Under the pieces are notes generated by a model, which was not told where the DNA came from, ran no database searches, and was given only the letters and a program-made list of their open reading frames with translations. From the NCBI GenBank assembly GCA_963921795.1, contig OY997651.1, positions 42,679,856 through 42,743,855 on the forward strand: a stretch of 64,000 nt of DNA. The letters are read 5' to 3'. Position numbers and translations under genes: made by a program. The DNA comes from Nannobrachium achirus (Eukaryota; Chordata; Actinopteri; Myctophiformes; Myctophidae). Below, one piece after another: positions 54,713-64,000 of the stretch (positions within the stretch are counted from its first letter, which is position 1; each line of letters opens with the position of its first letter).

Positions 54713-54925
54713 TTATGCCCATATATGGAGATCCCTGATGTCATGAATATTAAGCCCATATCTGGGAATGCCTCATATATGGACATATTGTGCCAGTCTC
54801 ATGATAACCATGTGGTTGTGGCGACGCAAATGAATTATGTCCCTGTCCATTTTATGCCCATATTAAGTATGGAGATCCCTCAATATTAAGCCATTTTTCT
54901 GGACTACCCATATATGGACATATTG
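54713..54925. repeat. Dispersed TTTTATGCCCATAT...GGAGATCCCT repeats
   Basis: TTTTATGCCCATAT with GGAGATCCCT occurs twice (54713, 54850) with CATATATGGACATATTG between and after. It is the same word set as the tandem repeat upstream of the zinc-finger exon. Confidence 0.65.
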
Positions 54926-54954
54926 TGTCAATCTCTGTTGTTTCAGCCCTTTAG

Positions 54955-54990
54955 GGCGAGGTCGCTTCGCGCCCTTAGGGCATCTTCCTG
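54955..54990. repeat. Imperfect 36-bp palindrome GCCCTTTAGGGCG...CGCCCTTAGGGC
   Basis: GCCCTTTAGGGCGAGG faces CGCGCCCTTAGGGC around GTCGCTT, and each arm is itself palindromic (GCCCTTAGGGC-like). Confidence 0.6.
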
Positions 54991-55167
54991 GTAATTTTTT
55001 TGTAAGGTCTCTCCACCTGAAAGTGATGATATAGACTGTTTTCTCAGAGCGGCGACCATAACTGCGGTGTCAAGCGGGACCTACCGTATGTGTGTGTGTG
55101 GCTGTGCGCCGACACCACAGCTACACAGCAGCGCTCTGGAAATTAAGGTCTATACCGTATATATCAG

Positions 55168-55330
55168 TGCATGTTCCCAAATCTTTTAGCTTGAGACCCA
55201 AAAGAGAGATTAGACGTTTGCCCGGGACCAAAACTAGTGAAAATAGACAACTACAAGCTCGCGTTGCGTCGTTTCGCGTTGTGTCGCGTCACTTTGTGAA
55301 TTTGTAGATCGGCTATTTTCACTACTCAAG
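55168..55330. mobile_element. Truncated hAT-like element (22542 family)
   Basis: GTTCCCAAATCTTTTAGC, TTAGACGTTTGCCCGGGACC and AACTAGTGAAAATAG match 22542-22975 in order. The cassette (55240-55325) has a longer loop with GCGTTGCGTCG/GCGTTGTGTCG iterations. The right half is missing. Confidence 0.65.
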
Positions 55331-55711
55331 CTTCGCTTAATGAAATTAACTCATCACGTAAATAGCACCGCTCATTTTTCCTTCACACCTTGACTTTCTG
55401 TCGTTCACATAAATCACTTCCTTCATTTTTTGGAAGTGTTACAGAGAAGGAAGTAGACACCATGCATGACTCACACACACTGGGGAGGCGTTGTTTCTTT
55501 AAAAAAAAAGTTACATATGCAGCGGTGGAAAAAAAGTTTTTTTTTAAGCTTTCCCAAAACAGTATTTTGATATTCATGCTAAAAAGAGACACTTTGAGGA
55601 CGACACACTGAAACGAGCATGGTTGACAGAATGCACCATTATTAGGGAGAGAAATGGAGGGAAAGACAGAGGGAATGAGAGAGAGAGAGGGCGAGAGTGA
55701 GTTAGAGTTAG

Positions 55712-55940
55712 TTTTAGAGTTGTTGTCGGGTGGAAACCTTGTATTCCAAAACCATTCGTTTTGTATTTATCATTTAAACTAGTGAAAACAGCCGATTTAC
55801 AGTGTGCTTGTAGATATGCTATTTTCACTTCTTTCGTGCAACTGTCTCGTATGATGAAGCAGGGCTTTACTTTATGAAAAAACGTACAAATTTGAAACTT
55901 GGAGATACGAGGTCTCTGCCCGACTGCGACGTTACGCTCT
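55712..55940. mobile_element. MITE family B copy with shortened cassette
   Basis: AGTTGTTGTCGGGTGGAAAC at the left and TCTGCCCGACTGCGACGT at the right are inverted ends of family B. The cassette (55785-55835) has lost most of its left arm. GATGAAGCAGGGCTTTACTT is present. Confidence 0.7.
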
Positions 55941-55959
55941 ATGCTCGCTGTAAACCAAA

Positions 55960-55984
55960 AAATAGCCGATCTACAAGCTCACAG
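55960..55984. repeat. Orphan left half of the palindromic cassette
   Basis: ATAGCCGATCTACAAGCTCA without the opposite arm, next to the family B copy. Confidence 0.5.
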
Positions 55985-56357
55985 CCTGTCATAGAGATCA
56001 AAATCTCTGAAAAAAAAAAAGTTTTTTTTTTCAGCCGGTGACACTGCAGTACATGGCGAAGTCTAAACGAGTTTTTACAGTAGAAGGTGGAGGGAGAGAT
56101 TTGTGGCGACGGAGTCACAGAAGAAGACCATGATTCACTGCAGAGCTGGATGAGAGGAGACGCGGGAGAGACAGGAGTATATGGGCTGAGATTTAGAGAG
56201 AGTGGATGGAAGAGCGGGCGAGAGAGCAGTGGTTTGAATGGTGAAAGGAGAGAGAGTGTTAAGGAGGTATAGACAGGGAGGATAGAAGAGAAGTCAACGT
56301 CAAGGATGTCTCAGTGAGACGCCATAAAACACTGTCTCATTCTGCTGCTGTCACCAC

Positions 56358-56432
56358 GCGCACGCACGCACCCACACACGCACACACACACACATACACA
56401 CGCACGCACGCACATACACACACATACACACA
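56358..56432. repeat. (CA)n/(GCAC)n microsatellite
   Basis: Impure CACACG/GCACGC/ATACAC mixture. Confidence 0.9.
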
Positions 56433-56541
56433 GGGCAAGGCACGCACTGCAGTCGATTCCTGACTTGGTTTAATAATCTCTGACAGGGCATTTTCTCTTG
56501 CTCTCTTCATTTAAAAAAGATACCCTCTGGCAGTTGTTACA

Positions 56542-56562
56542 CATGCCACACGCACGCACACG

Positions 56563-56634
<72 letters not shown>
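56542..56634. repeat. (CA)n microsatellite
   Basis: GCACGCACACGCACG start, then about 68 bases of pure CA. Confidence 0.97.
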
Positions 56635-56635
<1 letters not shown>

Positions 56636-57105
56636 CAACAGCTTTCCTAAATCTAGTGTGAGTCGGGGTTTGTATTGCACCCAGGGAAGGCAACAAATCT
56701 AAATGTAAAACTCCATTGCAGACATCCCACAACTGCAGCTCAAACTGCATCAAACCTTCCACATTTCTCTCTCAATATTGTTTTCTTCTTCTTGAACGGT
56801 TTATCTATTTTCTTCCTCACTCGTCCTTAAACCTCATGAGGAGGTAGAGCGGCTGCTTGGGAACCGCAAAGGTTCCCAGTTCGATCCCGGGCTCCCCCAG
56901 AGCAGGGGTTTTCAAAGTGGGTGACGGGGCACCCTGGGGTGCCGCGACGGCAGTCCAGGGGTGCCGCAAGATAATTTGATAATTTTGGAATTTATTTGGA
57001 CACTTGGAAAAACATTTTAAACTTAGTACAAAGTTATTTTCAGTCAATTCTAACCAAAATGGCTACGTATTATCTCAACGTTTTCCTCACAACATAATCA
57101 CAAAA

Positions 57106-57500
57106 ATATTGTCACTGTCGGGCAGAAACCTTGTATCTCCAAGTTTCAAATGTGTACGTCTTTTGGTAAAGCAAAGCCCTGCTTCAACATACAAGACTGT
57201 CGCACAAAACTAGTGAAAACAGCCGATCTACAACCACACAACGCCTCACGATGTGAGGCGTTGTGTGCTTGTAGATCTGCTGTTTTCACTACATTAGTAC
57301 ATTTTATAGATGATAAATACCATTTCAAACATGCACAAGAAGTACATAGGGCCCGCACACCATCTTCAACTTGCCAAAAAAAACTCTTTTTATTTAATGC
57401 AACGTTTCGGTCAAAGACCTTCTTCAGGCATCTCAATAGATGATAAATACAAAACGAACGGTTTTGGACATACAAGGTTTCCACCCGACAACGACAATAT
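57106..57500. mobile_element. MITE family B, complete, nested in the hAT-like element
   Basis: ATATTGTCACTGTCGGGCAG at the left and CCACCCGACAACGACAATAT at the right are inverted over about 30 bases with few mismatches. The cassette (57217-57297) has GATCTACAACCACACAACGC arms. The copy is split by a ~115-base insertion. Confidence 0.88.
57321..57435. mobile_element. Short retro-type insertion with 15-bp duplication
   Basis: ATAGATGATAAATAC occurs at 57306-57320 and 57436-57450; a family B relative has the TGATAAATAC core of this word once (24920). The insert contains TGCAACGTTTCGGTCAAAGA and CCTTCTTCAGGCAT, a motif common in vertebrate repeats. The duplication length suggests target-primed (LINE-machinery) integration. 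Confidence 0.7.
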
Positions 57501-57745
57501 GCTATAAATATAAGGTGCTGGGAGTGAAAATTATTATGTAGGGGTGCCTCGGATAAAAACAATATTTATTGGGTGCCCTGAGACAAAAAAGTTTGGGAAC
57601 CCCTGCCCCAGAGTTAGTGTCGAAGTGTCCTTGAGCGAGGCTCTGAACCCCTAATTGCTCCCGATGAGCAGGTTGGTGGTGCCTTGCATGGTTTCCTCCT
57701 CCCTCGGTGCATGAATGTGTGTGTGAATGGGTGAATGTAATGCAC

Positions 57746-58061
57746 GATCATTTTTTTTTTTCCCACAAATGCCTCCACAAGTGAGCAAAAAATCCAACAA
57801 CTGAAAAAAATTACTAAACAAAGTTAATGGGGGGCCAAGTTCAACAGCTAAACGATATTTAAATCAGTTTATAAACTCTCACACTATTCGTACAGTATGA
57901 TCTAGGTGTCACGTATCCACAGCCGTGAGAGTTTCAACGAGCGGTGAGTTCAAACGCACTCAGTCACCCACGATCGCTCCTCGCTCATGCGTGAAAGTGT
58001 TTATCCGGAAATGTTTTAAATAGTAAAAAAGAAAAAAAAAACATTTTCCCATGGGTTGGCA
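57746..58061. other. Unassigned spacer
   Basis: No gene or complete repeat recognised. Confidence 0.35.
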
Positions 58062-58204
<143 letters not shown>

Positions 58205-58379
58205 CGTAGCCATGTTACCCACCCCTGGAACCCTCTCCTTGAGGTTTATTTTATTAAGATGAACAGTACTTAGAACTCTATTGTAATGAGTGTTTTATAG
58301 GCTTAACAACAGCACAGTCAAATAGTCAGTCCACAGGCTCAGCACTCTGTCTTTGCTGATGTTACAGCTTTTGAGTAGC

Positions 58380-58384
58380 GAGCA

Positions 58385-58416
<32 letters not shown>

Positions 58417-58441
58417 CACACGCACACACGCACACACACAC
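58380..58441. repeat. (GCAC)n(CA)n microsatellite
   Basis: GCAC block then CA with GCAC interruptions. Confidence 0.95.
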
Positions 58442-59138
58442 CAGCCTACATTGATTCTCATTAGAGAGAATAAATAGACAACAGCAAAACAAAGAACATT
58501 CCTCTCCCGTTCAGACACTTCTGCCATTGTGCTACGGCAGTCAATGTGAAGTGTCACTTGTCATGTTACGGTAGCTGCTTAAAGAGGTGGTGCCATAGTA
58601 TTGTACGTTTTTCTGTTTTGTATGTGTCTATTGAGTTAACATTACTCTAATAGACCCCCAGGTGTGGTTATAACATAAATCTGCTCTTATGGGGGGCCCT
58701 GCCATATACTTTCAAATGGGGGTCCGTGAGCTAATAAGTGTCAATTTGAAGGTATCCTTGACATGAAAAGGTTTGAGAGCTAGAATACATCTGTAGCTAC
58801 AAACTGCCGAGAGGCCGTCTCACATCTGAGACGTTCACGCTCTCGTCCTCATCCCATGCAAGGCGTTCCAAGTTAAGGCCAAAAATGGCCCCCCGGGCAC
58901 TTCAGATCCCGTCCTCTCTGAACCGTCCAGACGCAGAGTTATTTGAAGTCCTCGACTACCTCGAGCGCCGTCCCACTGGCAGTAGCAATTATTCCCGCAA
59001 TCTGTTCCGCGACGCACCATGGAAGCTTTTGAAGAAAATGTTTGTTTTGATGAGGTTATAGGAGATACAATACGTCTATAATGCCTCTCTGAGGGAACTA
59101 AAAACACAACCAGATGGTAATTCATTCAGGGAGAGAAA
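58442..59138. other. Spacer with decayed hAT-like words
   Basis: AATGGGGGTCCGTGAGCTAA (58717) and CATGAAAAGGTTTGAGAGC (58761) are remnants of the family A interior. Nothing else is recognised. Confidence 0.4.

Positions 59139-59229
<91 letters not shown>
59139..59229. repeat. (CA)n microsatellite, ~90 bp
   Basis: Uninterrupted CA. Confidence 0.98.
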
Positions 59230-59234
<5 letters not shown>

Positions 59235-59357
59235 TGTCCACCGTGTCTGTCTGTCGCCATAAATTGGGGAAATCTCGGAGGAGAATGATGTGAAAGCGAA
59301 TTAGAGATTGATGACAGACAAAAGGGTGGCGACAGAAACGCCATCACAAACGCGCCG

Positions 59358-59388
59358 TGATGCTTGTAGAGGCTATCTTTGCTATTTG
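59358..59388. repeat. Decayed cassette right half
   Basis: GATGCTTGTAGAGGCTATC is similar to GAGCTTGTAGATCGGCTAT but mutated. Confidence 0.3.
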
Positions 59389-59404
59389 ACGTATAAAGTA
59401 TATC

Positions 59405-60285
59405 ATGACTGTGGCTCAGGGGTTAGAGCAGGTTGGCCAATGATCCCGGCTCCTCCTGTCCGCACATGTCGAAGTGTCCTTGGGCAAGACACTAGGCAGT
59501 TTAAGCAGCCCGTTTCTACAACCGTGACGCAAGGCGGGACTACGTCTGCTATGACGTAATCGCCATAGCAGTCAAAATCGTTAAGCAAACAGCCGTCGGC
59601 GACGGAGTCCCACCCCTTGTTACTGAACTCTTTGGTTCCCATGGCGACGACGCGTATTTGCAGCAGACGTTCCAGCCACTAAGTGGGAAGGGAGCCTCTG
59701 GCGTTGTAGACAAGCCCCCAGAACCTTGGGTGAGCTCTGAAGCGCCATGGACATGGTGGCCGTTTTTGAGGTACTGCAGTTGGGGCCAGAAACATGAACG
59801 CACATCTAGGCTTCTTTGTATTGACGCGCGTTCATGAATTGGGGCCCCAACGCGTCCATAAACACAAACTATGACGCAAAATGCGTCACATAGGCCCCAC
59901 TACGTCACGGCTTTACTACCCGGAAGAAGGGGTGAAAACGCCTCATGCGCTGGGTGAGCAACTCAATGCAAGTGGACGGGCGGGGATATCTGGTGTCCTC
60001 TCTATTCTTCTTATAACTCTATGGTTGTAGAGATGACGGCGGCAGGTTTATCTATCGATCGCTGATCATTTCCGGTTGCCGTTGTCGTCTGCCGTCAAAA
60101 GCTTAAAGTCGCGATTGAAACCCACATTGCCTCCAATGAGTTGGAGGGTGCTAGCCTGCCACCATTGGTGTGTGAATGTGGGAAGTGAGGACGCTGGCGT
60201 CGAATGTTGGCCGCTTCACTTCCCAATGTATGAATGAATGGACCATCGTAAAGCGCTTTGAGCACTTGGAAAAGCAAGTGCGTGT
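59405..60285 (+). mobile_element. SINE-like repeat split by a ~600-bp CpG-rich segment
   Basis: Head ACTGTGGCTCAGGGGTTAGA and GTCGAAGTGTCCTTGGGCAA (59405-59500) and tail AATGAATGGACCATCGTAAAGCGCTTTG (60232-60260) belong to the same repeat class as 18323-18535. The sequence between (59507-60115) contains CGTGACGCAAGGCGGG and ATGCGTCACATAGGCCCC words and looks inserted, but its ends are not defined. Confidence 0.5.
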
Positions 60286-60494
60286 GCACTAGGACATTCA
60301 CCAAATATTCGAATATTCGAATATCAAAGTCACTATTAGGCGTTGTTCACCGAAGTCGAATATTCGCTTCTTTTTTTATTTTATTTTTATTTTTTTGTTT
60401 TCTCTTTAAAAAAATATATAGTTTATGAAGCTTGGCTAGATAGGAAGTCATAAGAATGAGTTGTCAATGCCCCTGGAGGATGAATTTGTTAATT

Positions 60495-61287
60495 GCGACC
60501 GTCAGGTCGCACTTACTACCAAAACCTCCACCGGCTGTCTGTCTGTCCGTCTGTCCGTCTGTCCGTCCCTCCGTCACACGTCACACGTCACACTTTTGCC
60601 CTGCTCATATCTCCGCAACCGTTGCCCCGATCCATGCCAAATTTTGCACACATACTCCTTGCCTGCCATCAATTCTCACATGGCCCTCTTCTAGCGCCAC
60701 CATGAGGCCGATTCTTGAAAAACACATTTTTGGACACTGCTCCTACAATTTTTGCCCTAAAATCACGCAAATTACAATCATCTCATCAACATGGATATGT
60801 CCCATTTAGCGCCACCTTCAGGCCGATTTTTTAAAAACATTTTTGGACACTGCTCCTACAAATTTTGCCCTAAAATCACGCAAATCGGTACACACTTGCT
60901 CTACACTGATGTCATCAACATGGATCTGTCCCATTTAGCGCCACCTTCAGGCCGATTTTTAAAACACATTTTTGGACACTACTCCTACAGATTTTGCCCT
61001 AAAATCACGCAAATCGCTACACAGCATGTCTACACTCATGTCATCAAAATGGATCTGTCCCATATAGCACCACCATCAGGCAGATTTTTTCAAACACATT
61101 TTTGGACACTGCTCCTACAGATTTTGCCCTAAAATCACGCAAATCGGTACACAGTATGGCTACACTCATCTCATCAACATGCATCTGTCCCATATAGCGC
61201 CACCATCAGGCCGATTTTTACATACACATTTTTCCACACTTCTACACATTTTCGCCTAAAATCACGCTGTGACCTGACGGTCGCTTA
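60495..61287. mobile_element. MITE with GCGACCGTCAGGTC ends carrying a minisatellite
   Basis: GCGACCGTCAGGTCGC at 60495 and GACCTGACGGTCGC ending at about 61284 are inverted. Next to the left end lies a (CTGTCCGT)n run and an (ACACGTC)n run (60535-60594). Confidence 0.7.
60694..61265. repeat. ~129-bp minisatellite, about 4.5 units
   Basis: Units start at GCGCCACC (60694, 60809, 60938, 61067, 61197; spacing 115, 129, 129, 130). Each holds AGGCCGATTTTT, ACACATTTTTGGACACTGCT, TTTTGCCCTAAAATCACGCA and CATCAACATGGATCTGTCCC. Confidence 0.93.
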
Positions 61288-61322
61288 TCTCCCGATTAGG
61301 GAGTCTTACTGGTGCTCTATAC

Positions 61323-61542
61323 CAGGGGTTCTCAAACATTTTTAGGCCGTGACCCCCAAAATAAACACATATGAATTGGGGACCCCCACCCTGACAAGCA
61401 CTTGGAAGTGTAGGTATTACATTTAATGTGACTCAGTTCCGCAGATATTTTGAAAATAGCCGATCTACATGCTCACAACGCCTCGCAACACAACCTCTAG
61501 CTTACTTAATATTTGACAATTTTGCCAGTTTGGCCAGTCCTG
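61323..61542. mobile_element. hAT-like fragment (30468 family)
   Basis: CAGGGGTTCTCAAACATTTT, GTGACCCCCAAAATAA and ACCCTGACAAGCACTTGG match the left half of 30468-30891. The cassette left arm (GCCGATCTACATGCTCACAA) is present; the right arm is decayed and the right end is missing. Confidence 0.65.
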
Positions 61543-61615
61543 TCGAATATTCGACTATTCGAATACTTTGAGGTCGAATAATTCGAATACTAAAAATCAC
61601 TATTCGTGAATGTGC

Positions 61616-62018
61616 ACGCATGCTTTCCGTGCGTGTGCGTGTGCATGTGTGTTGTCCACTCTCACATGCTGGACAGCATGACAGCAGGGAGCAGGTCAGA
61701 ATTGGTGGGTTTGAATCGCCGCTGACCCAAAAAGCCATTTGTCTGATTGATGTTTGAGGAGGGTAGTGGGACGTACCCAGCGGAGGTGAAACTGTAAATG
61801 AGTTTTTTTTCTTTCTCTCTACTTTCTGTCTGTCGCCCAGCTTCACCCTCCATCTGTCTTCCTCTTCACCCGCTTTGCCCGCCAAACATTTAGTAAACTA
61901 ATTAGTTTGGAACGCCGCCATTGTGTGTGAACTCTCGTGACGGCTGAGCGAGTGCGGGGCGAACTGGAGGAAGCAGCTGGGCGTGATGGAGAAATGGGAA
62001 AAAACGAGAAATGAGAGC
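61616..62018. other. Unassigned spacer
   Basis: A short GCGTGTGCGTGTGCATGTG run at its start; no gene is recognised. Confidence 0.35.
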
Positions 62019-62022
62019 TTAA

Positions 62023-62562
62023 CCCATTTAGGCCTAGAATTATTGAATGCTTTAACCAGTGAAAAATAGCAGATATACAAGCTCACAGCGCGGCACCGAG
62101 TGCCGCGCTGTGAGCTTGTAGATCTGCTATTTTTGAAAAAGTTGTGAAAATGTGTGCAAATCTTTGAATATACCGGTATGTATTTTCAAAGCGAACGTTT
62201 GTAACTCAAATTTTGCTTCTGGGTGGTCCCTGGAACTAAATATTTGCGGGTCCAAAATATCATTTTGGGGGTCCTTCACATGAAAAGGTTTGAGAACCAC
62301 TGACATAGTAGTCTCTCAAGAACAGACTAACTGAGCTCCATTTAAGTGAAGAGGACCTTTTCTTTGACGATGGCTATAGCCAGATTGCTGACATAGAAAC
62401 ATTTTCAAAAAATCTTAGAAGGATCTAAAAGACTTATAGAATCGGGTCAAAATTCTAATTTTCACGATTTTTCAAAAATAGCAGATCTACAAGCTCGCTC
62501 ATGCTTGTATATCTGCTATTTTTCACTGGTTAAAGCATTCAATACTTCTAGGCCTAAATGGG
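62023..62562. mobile_element. TTAA-type MITE family A, reference copy with two cassettes
   Basis: TTAA (62019-62022) CCCATTTAGGCCTAGAA ... TTCTAGGCCTAAATGGG then TTTTAA. Cassettes at 62060-62140 and 62470-62530 flank an interior with CCTTCACATGAAAAGG, GGTTTGAGAACCACTG, GACTAACTGAGCTCC, CGATGGCTATAGCCAGATTG and AGAATCGGGTCAAAATTC. The TTAA target and CCC start fit piggyBac-like (or Kolobok-like) cut-and-paste elements. No transposase. Confidence 0.85.
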
Positions 62563-62722
62563 TTTTAAACAAGGGGAGGGGCTGTTCCGTTAGCGGCGGC
62601 GAGTGAGTGATGGACCATTGAAGCGGTGGAGGAAACGGTGTGGAAGAGAACGCCTCGTCAGACATCCGTCCCATTTTGTGCCGTCTCCTGATTTGACCAT
62701 GTCTATGAGAAACTCACTTTAA

Positions 62723-63215
62723 CCCATTTAGGCCTAGAATTGTTGAATGCTTTAACCAGTGAAAAATAGCAGATCTACAAGCTCACAGCGCGACACCGAG
62801 TGCCGTGCTGCAAGCTTGTAGATCTCTATTTTTGAAACGGTCGTGAAAATGTGTGCAAATCTTTGAATATATGTATTTTCGAAACAAATGTTTGTAACTC
62901 AAATTTTGCTTCTGGTGGGTCCCTGGAACTAAATATTTTGAGATGTGGGTCCGTGGCCAAATACATATCATTTTGGGTTAGGGTTATGAAAACGTTTGAG
63001 AACCACTCACATAGCAGTCTCTCGAGAACAGACTAACTCGAGCTCCAGTTAAGTGAAAAGGACCTTTTCTTTGACGATGGCTGGCCAGATTGCTGACGTA
63101 GAAACATGAAGGATTCAAAAGACGCAGAATCGGGTCAAAATTCTAATTTTCACGATTTTTCAATAGTTAAAGCATAAAATAATGATACACAATAATGTGT
63201 ACCGTTCTGAATGGG
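62723..63215. mobile_element. TTAA-type MITE family A, second tandem copy
   Basis: TTAA (62719-62722) CCCATTTAGGCCTAGAATTG, cassette at 62760-62835, then the same interior order as 62023-62562. The second cassette is deleted (CACGATTTTTCAATAGTTAA) and the right end GAATGGG is decayed. It has the same orientation as its neighbour, 160 bases away. Confidence 0.8.
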
Positions 63216-63720
63216 TAAACCTCTGTGAACATTTAAACCACTTAATCCATTTTTCAAATCATGCCTTCTAAAGCAGAGGATCTCACACTTCCGAGATTCA
63301 TCCATTGTTCTGGATGGAACAGGGATGGTGTCATTTCCGGATGCATCATGGGAATTGAAGAAGGGTTGTTCCCAGCTAATTAGCTAATTTAGTTTCACTG
63401 ACGTGTACACAACATTTTTTAAAACAAATATTTGAATTATCTGAAAATGTATTCAGTAATTAATTTATTGAAATGAACACCCAGAAAATAGTCAAAACTG
63501 AGCACATTTCGATCTATAAGGCCTCGTTTGGAAAAATATTAAGAGTATTAAAATGTTTATACTATTGGAATCTTGCTCCAAAATCTTGCTCCAAAATAAT
63601 TAATTACAGCATGCCTGTGTGTATATATATAAAATGTCACAATGCGACATAGTTCTGTTTACACAATGCTGTACCCCCTCCAACTGTATATACAGTATGT
63701 TCCCCATTTTCAACTGTTTT
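63216..63720. other. Unassigned spacer
   Basis: AT-rich. No gene or complete element is recognised. Confidence 0.35.
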
Positions 63721-63805
63721 TATTGTATTTGTGATACTTGCTTTGGCAATATAAACGTATGTTTTCTCATGCCAATAAAGCTCCTTTGAATCGAAATTGA
63801 ATTCA
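63721..63805 (+). mobile_element. Retroelement 3' tail
   Basis: TGATACTTGCTTTGGCAATA, TAAACGTATGTTTTCTCATG and CCAATAAAGCTCCTTTGAAT, then an ATTGAATTC-like tail, resemble a common teleost LINE/SINE 3' end with its own AATAAA signal. The same ~50 bases lie inside 22895-22943. Confidence 0.5.
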
Positions 63806-64000
63806 AAGACGCAAATCTAGGTCAAAGCAATTAACTCCAGCACAGCTGGTCTGACTCTGGGCTCTGAAGCACGCTAGTACTAACTGACCAGCTCAGCTCT
63901 CCTCAAAGTTACTTTAAACCATATTTTATGGTACCGCATTCTCAGCCAATTTATGTACCATTGCATTGTATACATCCTGCTGCAGAAACATGGATATATC

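Larger units (their letters stand above)
56903..57605. mobile_element. hAT-like MITE with perfect 8-bp target duplication
   Basis: CAGGGGTTTTCAAAGTGGG at the left is inverted to AAAGTTTGGGAACCCCTG at the right. The flanks CCCCAGAG (56895-56902 and 57606-57613) are identical. GGGGTGCCGCGACGGC and GGGTGCCTCGGATAAAAAC are sub-terminal. It carries a complete family B MITE in its middle. Confidence 0.92.
56832..57745 (+). mobile_element. SINE-like repeat split by a 703-bp hAT-like element
   Basis: Head GGAGGTAGAGCGGCTGC with a B-box-like AGTTCGATCCCGGGC (56832-56902) continues after the insertion as GTGTCGAAGTGTCCTTGAGC, TAATTGCTCCCGATGAGCAG and the tail GTGTGTGAATGGGTGAATGT (to 57745). Order and polarity equal the complete copy at 18323-18535. 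Confidence 0.7.
60286..61615. mobile_element. AATATTCG-type hAT-like element, multiply invaded
   Basis: GTGCACTAGGACATTCACCA with ATATTCGAATATTCGAATAT at the left and ATTCGTGAATGTGCAC with CGAATATTCGACTATTCG at the right are inverted ends. The middle is filled by the minisatellite-bearing MITE and a hAT-like fragment. Confidence 0.6.

Overview
This is vertebrate genomic DNA, most likely from a teleost fish. Supporting signs are very long CA/GT tracts, a LINE-2-type reverse-transcriptase fragment, tRNA-derived SINE heads, teleost-style repeat tails, dense hAT-like and TTAA-target miniature transposons, and one multi-finger C2H2 zinc-finger exon. I cannot place the species. Nothing resembles prokaryotic gene organisation, and almost all open frames in the window are repeat translations or chance frames.

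Layout. 1-651 is a 318-bp tandem duplication cut by the window edge. 652-4400 is purine-rich DNA, microsatellites and repeat remnants. 4437-5095 is an L2-like LINE 3' fragment on the minus strand. 5.6-38 kb is a mosaic of non-autonomous DNA transposons, several with clear target-site duplications, in unannotated spacer. 38.7-40.0 kb has a miniature transposon, a minisatellite and a 56-bp tandem repeat just upstream of the only convincing protein-coding exon, an eight-finger C2H2 protein at 40331-41305. Its stop codon lies in what looks like a tRNA-derived SINE. 42.7-53.0 kb is a roughly 10.3-kb inverted-repeat (foldback) structure. 53-64 kb returns to nested transposons, including an insertion four levels deep at 56.8-57.7 kb.

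Two things stand out. First, the foldback at 42707-53031 has 19-bp perfect terminal inverted repeats, two arms built of about 140-bp tandem units in opposite orientation, and a core of two nearly identical ~944-bp inverted arms. Each core arm carries a TATA box, a GC-rich leader and splice-like signals pointing outward. Second, one palindromic cassette (about 'AAATAGCNGATCTACAAGC' plus its complement) recurs about 30 times and sits inside at least four miniature-transposon types that have unrelated termini.

No set of genes works together here; the biology is that of transposable elements. The zinc-finger exon is the only probable host gene, and its upstream exons are not recognisable in the window.
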